Assembly: GCF_000151315.2 (NCBI RefSeq)
Contig: NW_011887294.1
Coordinates: forward strand, 2,466,969 to 2,526,311
DNA from: Capsaspora owczarzaki ATCC 30864
Taxonomy: Eukaryota; Opisthokonta; Filasterea
Reading direction: 5' to 3'
Length of the DNA stretch: 59,343 nt
The position numbers were made by a program, and so were the translations under genes. This document shows positions 52,350-59,343 of the stretch, one piece after another. Numbering within the stretch: the stretch's first letter is position 1; each line of letters begins with the position of its first letter. The notes under the pieces are model-generated. The model was not told the origin of the DNA. It did not search any database and worked only from the letters and a program-made list of their open reading frames with translations.

Positions 52350-53738
52350 ATGCTGAGTGCCATTCGCCTTCCGCCCGCTCCGCTCGTCAAAGCGGCATCC
52401 CGTGGTGCTGCTGCGTGTATCACGACTCCTGTGCCGCGCGCTGCTGCTGCTGCACTGAGCACGGCTGCAGCTGGCTTTGTCGCTTGCAAAGCGCCGAAAC
52501 GTGCTCAAGGTAAAGTTCTTTCTTCTGTTTCTGTCCACCGATGCCCCTGCTCCCCGCTTCCCTCTGCTGCTGGTCAACGAGCACCAGCTGCTGGTCAATG
52601 AGAACCAACGCGGGGTGCGCCTCTATCGTCGTTGTGTGGCGTGCATGCGGCCTGCGTGGCAATGTTCGGCCAGCCAGCCTTTTTTTTTTTCCTGTTTTTT
52701 TTTTTCCCCCTCTTTTTCAGCTTGCCTGCTGGGGTTCGCCTCATTGCTGGGCATCAAGACCCCTTACCTCGCGCTGCGCCCCGTGTCTACAATGCCAACT
52801 CCGTCACCATTGACTGGTGTGCGTCATCTCTCTCGGCTTGAAGGCCTGCCGGCCCTTTTTTTTTTTTTTTTTTTTTTTTGTTTTTTTTTTTTGTGTGTGT
52901 GTTACATCACGTCGTCGAGAGCGAAGCTTCTCTACTGTGTTCGAGTCTCGACTTGATTGTGTGGCAGCAAATGTTACTTGCTTTGATGAATACTGCCCAA
53001 TCCATTCACTGCCACCTGCTCTTGTAGTTGCGCCGCCCACTTTGCCCGAGCCGGCGTTGGACGCCTTCCTCTCCCCCTCTGGCGCCGTCCCCGTTCCCTC
53101 CTTTGGCGCCCTCCTGTTCCCCGCCTTTGGCGGCGTCCGCTCCCGTATCGAGAGGAACTATGAACGCTCCAGCCTGCTCATTTGGCCCCGCAGGTCCCAC
53201 TCGACCTCTGCTTCCGGCCCTCCGTCCGAGATCGACGCCAAAGCCCCTGCTGTAAGCATCCTTATCATGGTCTTGAGTTGCATGTACTCAGGCTCACTTT
53301 GTGTCACCGTTCTAGGCGACTGTCAACCCTTCAGCGGAGGATGACCGTGCGTTGATTGATCGCCTGCCCGAACTCCTCCGCAAGCCTTTCGGTACGATTC
53401 GTCCACTGCTTTGGAGTGTAGAGTTGTTCACCGACTGACTGTGAACCGGCGTGACAACAGAGGCGAAATGGGAGGCACCCGCCCTTCGCAAGCACCTGCT
53501 CGAAAAGCTGTCAACTGCTCAACTGTTTCTTTCCCAAAAGAATGCAATCTCTGTTGTCCAAACAGAGCTCTCCGCGTTCGCGTCAGTCGTTCCCGAAGCG
53601 ATTTCCGACGTTGTGGCGACACGCAAAAAGGATGTTGAGAAAATTCACTCAGCTGGAGATCCCAGAACGTTCGCTCAAACGTTCTACGGCTGGGTCGAGC
53701 AGTGGTCCAAGAACCACGGTACGAACTGACATGCAATA

Positions 53739-53787
<49 letters not shown>

Positions 53788-56669
53788 TACATGGTCTGAG
53801 TTGCTGCGGGTTTTCTGACAAATTGTTCTCTCGTGACCAGCTATGCTGAAAAACACACCGGAACTTATCCAAGCTTCACTTGCGGGTTTGATTCAACTCA
53901 CGCCAAAGAAGAGAAATACGGTATGACTTATTCTGGTGACATTCGTGTTGGAGTTGCAGGTACCTCTGTACTCATCTGGCTGTGCTTTTGGCAGGATAAT
54001 TTCGATTACCCCCTCGTCGACTTGCAAGTGGCAACCACTGCTATTAAAGCGCACATGATCAACCGATTGGAGCGACCAGGGAAGAGCACCGACCGACTGC
54101 GTTTTCCATCACTTCTGGCGTCGACGTTGCCTGGTGCAGGAAAATCAAGGCTCTGCCAAGAGTTTGTGGGCAGCATCGCTCCTGACGTATTCAACAGCCG
54201 ACGACTCGAGTTTATTTCCTTGTTTGTCACCTTCAATAACGCAACCAATTTCGACAGCATTAAAGACTGGACCATCGTCCACAACGCCGACCCTGAACAC
54301 GCTCTTGCGACTCGCCTTCTGCAAGCATACTTCGACATCCCGCCGACCTTCTTTGAACTGAACTTTGCGCAGACCGGGAGCTTTCAGGTGGCTGCTACTC
54401 TGAAGTTCATCCAGCAGTTCGAGTTTAAGCGTCGGCGCGGTCGTGCGCCGAAACCTGGGGATCAATTACCGTACGTTGCGATTGCGGTCGACGAAATCAA
54501 CAGATTGCTTGCTGTGTCCGCTGATGCGTTGAAAGAGCCAGCCGCTGTGAAACGGGCGGACGCTGCGAGCAACGCAGACGAGCAGGACAAGGTTGGTGCA
54601 CAAGAGAAGCTGGTCTCCGAGGCGAATCCGGTCCCACAAGTACTGTCCGCTTCTGAAGCCTCGGTCGTACAGGCAAATCTAGCCAGACAACGCTACTTGG
54701 AGAAGGTGAAATCTCAGCGTTGGCTGCTGAAGCAGACACTTTGGTCACTCAAGGCTGCCACCATCGATCCTGCTTCACGGCTCTTTGTACTCTATGCCGG
54801 AACTTTGCCAGAACATCTCAGGCCCGGTCTGGTCGAGCCGTTGGACTCCAACGCTTCTGGCTCGAGCAACTTAGCTGTCAATCCGGTTCCAATGGAGCCC
54901 TTCGATGGCCCCCACACCGCCGAGTTTGTAGACGTGGTTGCCGGAGTTAAACAAACAAAGTTGGATTGGCGCCTTGATGCCACCTTAGTGGGTCAACTTC
55001 GTATTGCTGGTGGCTTGCCGCGTCACATTGAAGACGTGATGGACGTGGATACGCCTGATGCGATTGCTCGACCACAACTGAGCCCTATTTCTTTGATCAA
55101 GCTCGTGCGCTTTTGTGCGTTCAATGCACGACTAACAGGAAAACCGCTCTTGGAGGACGTGGCTGCTTGGGTCAGTCGCGGTGCAGCTGTTGCAGGTATG
55201 TTTTTCCATCAGGATTTTGGCATGTGCTGATGTGGTTGCAACCATCTCACGTATTGCGGCTGGCTATGATGCGATTCGCTGCATCAGCTCAGTCCAAGAT
55301 CGCAGCCCGGTCCCTGCAGTTCAACTTGTACAAACCACTCGCTTTGCGTAAGTGCCGGCTGTGTTTCTAATTGGAGCTGATATGCATGCCCGTCAATGAG
55401 TCGCAAGTGAAAGCGGAGATCGGCGATACGGAGCACTCATTTGAGCTTCAACATTTCGCAGTACCGGCTGATCAGGTCCTCGAGCCTGTTCGCCATAGCC
55501 TCGAATTGATCGAGCAGCTTGCAGGCTCACTGAAGCAATGCCTAAACTCGATCACAGCAGACATGCAAGGCTCTGCGTCCAGGCCCGATCTGTGGGAGCG
55601 ACTTGTCGTCCACCTATTCAACTTGCGGGTGACAGCGTATCTTGCCGATCACGTGCTATCTTCGCTTGCACCTTCCTCGTCAATCCGCGTCCCTCTAACC
55701 GAGTTACTGCCTGGGGTCAAGTTTGGCCCGGGCTGCTCAGAACTGTCACTCAAGTTGAATCCCAAAACCTTGAAGAACTTTTCATTCATGCAACTTGCCG
55801 ATCGAGGCGAGCCAGGAATCGACGCTTACATGCACGCCGACCTCGTTGGTCACGTATGTTTGAAGATGGTCTTGCTGTATTGCATCTTGGATGAATTGTC
55901 TCGTTGAGTACTGACTGCCTTCATGACGATTTGCGCACATCAGCGGTCCAAGACACGCGTCGTCATTGGTCTGCAGATGAAGCTGCACATGCAACTCAAG
56001 TCAATGACTCCCACTAAATATGAGAAAGCAGCCCGCAAGCAACTCGAGAAGCACTATGTGGATGAACAACACAGACAGAACACGCTTGTTCTCGTTGGAA
56101 TCATGTCGACTTCTCGGCGTGCAACTACTGATCCTCCTAAACACTCGTGGGTGTTGGAGCGGGACACTCTGGACGAGTTTGCGCAAGGATTTCAGAAGGT
56201 TGTGCAGTGTAAGTTCTTGTTCGTGCCCACGCTGTTAACGATTGGTGATGCTTGCTGAGCACGCACTGACCTACTGCATGTTGCTGCAACAACAGGCGCC
56301 TACTCGTTCGACCCGCATCACAGCCCTGCAACACACATTGCGAGTTTCCTCTATTCGTGGGGCACGAAGTCACAAGCTGTGTGCGACGCGTTGGCACACC
56401 TTCTCGTGCAAACTCGGCACCGAGTTCACCAGCCAGACAGCCGGCAGCAGTTTAGAACAGCGGAAGACCTGCGCCAGTTCTTGCTGGCTCAGATTGGTGC
56501 TTCCAAAGAGGTCTCGTTCACCTTGACGGAGAGCGGCAAAACAAAGCAAGTGGCCCACACTCTCACGAAAAAGGATGTCCCACTGGTCAAGCACCTTGGC
56601 TGGTACTTTGCATTGCCTCGTAAGGCGCGTTCCGCAACGTCGTCCTCCAGCGCCAGCGTGTCCAGTTAG
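52350..56669 (+). CDS. P-loop NTPase plus PD-(D/E)xK nuclease-like protein, Crinkler/RHS (CR) type, copy 2
   Basis: Eleven exons: 52350-52509, 52721-52816, 53028-53251, 53316-53391, 53461-53718, 53841-53920, 53995-55195, 55288-55347, 55414-55853, 55944-56208 and 56296-56669, giving 1077 aa. The N-terminus is Ala/Arg-rich and presequence-like (MLSAIRLPPAPLVKAASRGA), followed by a Pro-rich stretch. Helices then lead to Walker A LPGAGKSR (Lys 348) and Walker B VAIAVDE (464-465). An acidic, Ala-rich insert separates this from the rest of the NTPase. The nuclease-like core has Asp 855 in GIDAY and Gln 876/Lys 878 in GLQMK. The C-terminal domain (QFRTAEDLRQFLLAQ) is homologous to that of copy 1. 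It looks intact. The first three exons and exons 8-9 rest on splice motifs and phase only. Confidence 0.7.
53742..53786 (+). repeat. (GT)n tract in intron 5 of copy 2
   Basis: About 45 bases of GT starting 24 bases after the donor at 53719, much as in copy 1 and in importin-11. Confidence 0.93.
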
Positions 56670-56948
56670 AGGCTTTGGACAAAGTTGATGGTTACGGCGT
56701 TCATCAGAATGAGTGCCGGCATTTTCTCAGCACATTTGCTGAGCCATTGTCTCAATTTGGTTGTGTGTTGTTCGCATTGTTTTGGGTCTCCTCGATGTTT
56801 GTGCCACATGTAAGTGTTATTTCATGATTTGTGTGCCGTACGAAGCTCGATTCAAAAATCAAAGTTTAAGAACGGACTGGCAAGTCGTGGCGCTTCGTCC
56901 ACGTCTCGGACAGGTTGAGCCGGGAGGTCAGGCTGGTGCATGACAAAG

Positions 56949-57376
56949 ATCAACAATGCTGAATGCACACTCGTGACTCACATTGAGCCGGCTATTGACA
57001 GTTGCATGCATGTTCCAATCGTTGAGAAAGTAGGTTGCCAAACCCGAGCGCCCTTTTGTGGTTTCGATCTTTACTCACGGTTGTTGGCAAAATGTGATTG
57101 CAGACCAGCGGCAAAGTGCGTTCGGCAGTCATTGGACTGCAAGACAAACATCATGAGTCTTTTCGTCTCACCACCCAAGACGAGATTGAGAGGCTGGAAA
57201 CGAATGCTCGGAAGGAACTCGCCCGAAAGTGTGTCATGGAAGAAGACACTGTCATTCTTGTCGGAGTCATGTTGGCGTCTCGAGTGACGATTGCACATCC
57301 GCCACCGCTTTCGTGGGTGATGCACCGCGGCGACCTGGACCAATTCGTTCAAGGCTTCCAGATGACAGTTCCTTGA
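56949..57376 (+). pseudogene. Truncated third CR-type copy: nuclease end only
   Basis: Two segments, ending at 57029 and running 57104-57376, correspond to the nuclease core and what follows it in copy 2. The first holds PAIDSCMH and the second AVIGLQDK, with the intron at the same place and phase as in copy 2. The NTPase and the C-terminal domain are absent and no start was found. I treat it as a fossil from a tandem duplication; it is well preserved at protein level and so probably not very old. Confidence 0.65.
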
Positions 57377-57924
57377 AAACGTTCCTTGCACTGCAAGATT
57401 GCATGTCATTTTCGCTCACCACACTTCTGCCGGCCTCGGAAAACGTGAAAAAGCGTGACTAGAGAGATGCTTGTTCAACAGTCAAACAACATGAATGTGG
57501 AATGCCGTTGACATTGTCAATTTGTACTGTGTGCACAAAAAGCACAAACATTCAACTCGAGTCACGCAAAGAATCAACCAAAGCAAGCAAGCTCCACTTT
57601 AGTATTCAGAACAGCCACCATTCTCGTCAATCACGTCTTGGATGCAGCGTGGCATCGAGGAAATGGGATCTCGGCAGACCTCATTCAGGACGGTAAACCT
57701 TCTCGTGCGATTGTACAGGTTGAGGACCAAGATCCACTACTGGCGGTCAAACTTTGTTAATTGAGGAAAATGATGAGCGGGATTTCGCCACTGCTGGTGA
57801 TTGCATCGAGTTTTGAATTGGCTCTTTGCTCCGACTTTTTTTTCGGGTGAAATTGTGTATTCCAGAATGATTCACAACCTCAAAAGCAAAACTCAAGAAG
57901 ACTAATGAAAGAAGAGCCCCCTTT
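57377..57924. other. Spacer between the fossil copy and the LINE, 548 bp
   Basis: No gene seen. Part of it must be the 3' UTR of the minus-strand LINE. A T run at 57,836-57,843 (A on the LINE sense strand) is the only candidate for a tail, and it is short. Confidence 0.4.
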
Positions 57925-59343
57925 TCAAGCAAAGTTCAACGAAATGGGCCCGTATTTGAGTCTGGCCGCGGCATCGTGAAGCTCCAGTTCAAAGACAAAT
58001 TTGCCGGTAGCCGTTTCCTTGGCGCATGCGCCCCACATTTGCATTGCTTCTGTCCTCCTCAAAGTCAGGTCCTCGTAAGCTCTGTTGGAAACAAGTTTAT
58101 CGAACATTGCGGTCGCTATTTCTGGTGTCGCGTCCAAACTGTCGAATTTCGCCAAGCACCGAAGTCGCCAAATGGTCCAACGCGCCAAGTGGTAGAGGGT
58201 CATCAGCAATCTGAAAGCAGGTCTGTTGCGTCGATATCCTCGTGGCAGTGTGGGGTTGTGGGCAGGTCCGAAGAGTGCATGGGCTGCCGAGGACGGAGTG
58301 CCAAGATCGTGTGCGACAACCATAACTTGCTCGACTCTAAGCCAGATGTGTTCAGCTACCGGGCATTCGTAAATCAGGTGGATCCAAGTCTCGGTGGGGC
58401 GAGCGTTTCCTCGTCGGCAGTGCGGGCAAGCGTAGGTGCCTAACGCTCTCTGCATCAAGGTCTCCTGCTTGGTTTTGCCCTTCTCGATGTCGGCTCTAAG
58501 CTGTTGCTCTCCCGTCCACTCGGTTTGGTGTGCGATCCGCCACACCAGTGAAGCCTGCTTGCGTGTGACCAGGTTGGTGTTGAGCACAGCCTTCATTTCG
58601 CTCCAGTTCCAGTCAATGATTCTGTCCCATTCGAGCAGTGCGCGCGAGGGCTCGGGGGTGGCTGTCAAACGCTTGCGGATGGCCTTGAGTGTTGTATCCT
58701 TGTGCACGACTGGTAGTGGTGTGAGGCCTTGCCCGTGAAGCATCAGCACACTCGGGTCGATCCACGCGTCAAAACCATAGCCGACAAAGTACGTATCGGT
58801 TGCCTGGGGCTTCCACCTGCCGTTGGCAAGCAGGGTTTTCTTTGCGCTGTGTGAGACCCATTTCACCGTGAGCAGCGGTCTTGTGGCGGTTAGCTTGGTC
58901 CAACTCGTCGCGAGGAAGGGTGCGATGATGTTGTTGTCTGACCAGCCATGACGTCGTAGCAGAAGCATGGTGCCTTCGCTAGTGTTCTTCACTGCCAGCA
59001 CTTCGTGTAGCAGTGTGCTGCCAGCTCTCGTCGTTGTCGAGCACCAGGGATAGTCGTCCGGCTCCGTGACTTCCCTGCTCAGAATCTCTTCCACGCCCGA
59101 GTCTCGCAGAGCCTCAAGCAGTCGCGTCAGCTTGCTGTGCGTGGCCCCTGGAACCTTGATTTCATCGGCGGTTGCCCACCTTTGTTCTTTGAAGTTCCAG
59201 AGATCGCTCACCGTCTTGTAGTCGTTTCTCATCCAGGATGGCCAGTTGGTCGTCTTGCCGTCGTCCGTCACCAGTGGATTGCTCCACAGCGGCAAAGTCA
59301 GGGCCTCGATTCGGTTGTTGGGCCTGCGTGGCGCGGGTTTGAG
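57925..59343 (-). mobile_element. LINE-type retrotransposon ORF, 3' part (C-terminus of ORF2-like protein)
   Basis: An open frame of 472 codons enters from the right edge and stops at 57925, so the reverse transcriptase proper lies outside the window. The visible part is the region downstream of the RT. It starts with LPLWSNPLVTDDGKTTNWPS, typical of the linker after the RT in L1/Tx1-like elements. Near its end comes a zinc-binding module of the zf-RVT type: CPHC, then HLIYEC, then VAEHIW. A Trp-rich segment (LVWRIAHQTEWTGEQQL) precedes the zinc module, as in the family. No stop interrupts the visible part, so the copy may be young. No target-site duplication can be assigned from one end. Confidence 0.85.

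Overview
The window is eukaryotic nuclear DNA, rich in spliceosomal introns. Almost every gene can be joined through short GT-AG introns (about 60-350 nt) whose phases match. Introns are often T-rich and several carry long (GT)n microsatellites; coding sequence is G+C-rich and spacers hold poly(A/T), GA/CT and AC/GT tracts. The gene set (FAM91A1, importin-11, CHIP/STUB1, NDUFA13, phi-like GST, purple acid phosphatase) together with a YPD1-like phosphotransfer protein, which animals lack, fits a unicellular opisthokont or other protist, for example a filasterean-type holozoan. The species assignment is inference.

Layout, left half (1-40 kb): a compact housekeeping block. In order: a Ser/Ala-rich protein cut by the window edge (-), a Ser/Gly/Asn-rich protein of unknown function (-), an MSP(VAP)-LRR-coiled-coil-pseudokinase gene (+), the CHIP co-chaperone ubiquitin ligase (+), complex I subunit NDUFA13 (-), threonyl-tRNA synthetase (+), importin-11 (+), a large EGF/IPT/Cys-rich multipass receptor (-), a Ser-rich unknown (-), FAM91A1 (+), a class B DnaJ (-), an HPt protein (-), a GST (+), a purple acid phosphatase (+) and a predicted tail-anchored protein (-). 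Genes are mostly convergent or divergent with spacers of 150-1500 bp. CHIP and DnaJ act in the same Hsp70 quality-control pathway, but nothing suggests co-regulation.

Right part (40-59 kb): an accessory island. After about 2.6 kb without a convincing gene comes an array of seven leucine-rich-repeat exons. Two intron-containing paralogues follow, each with a P-loop NTPase followed by a PD-(D/E)xK nuclease-like domain, the architecture of Crinkler/RHS-type (CR) proteins. A third, truncated copy keeps only the nuclease end. A small secreted protein lies between the two large copies, and the 3' end of a LINE-type retrotransposon ORF runs off the right edge. This island is the most unusual part of the window.

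Exon limits were read by eye from splice motifs, phase and homology to remembered families; no search or alignment was run. First exons and short exons are the least certain.
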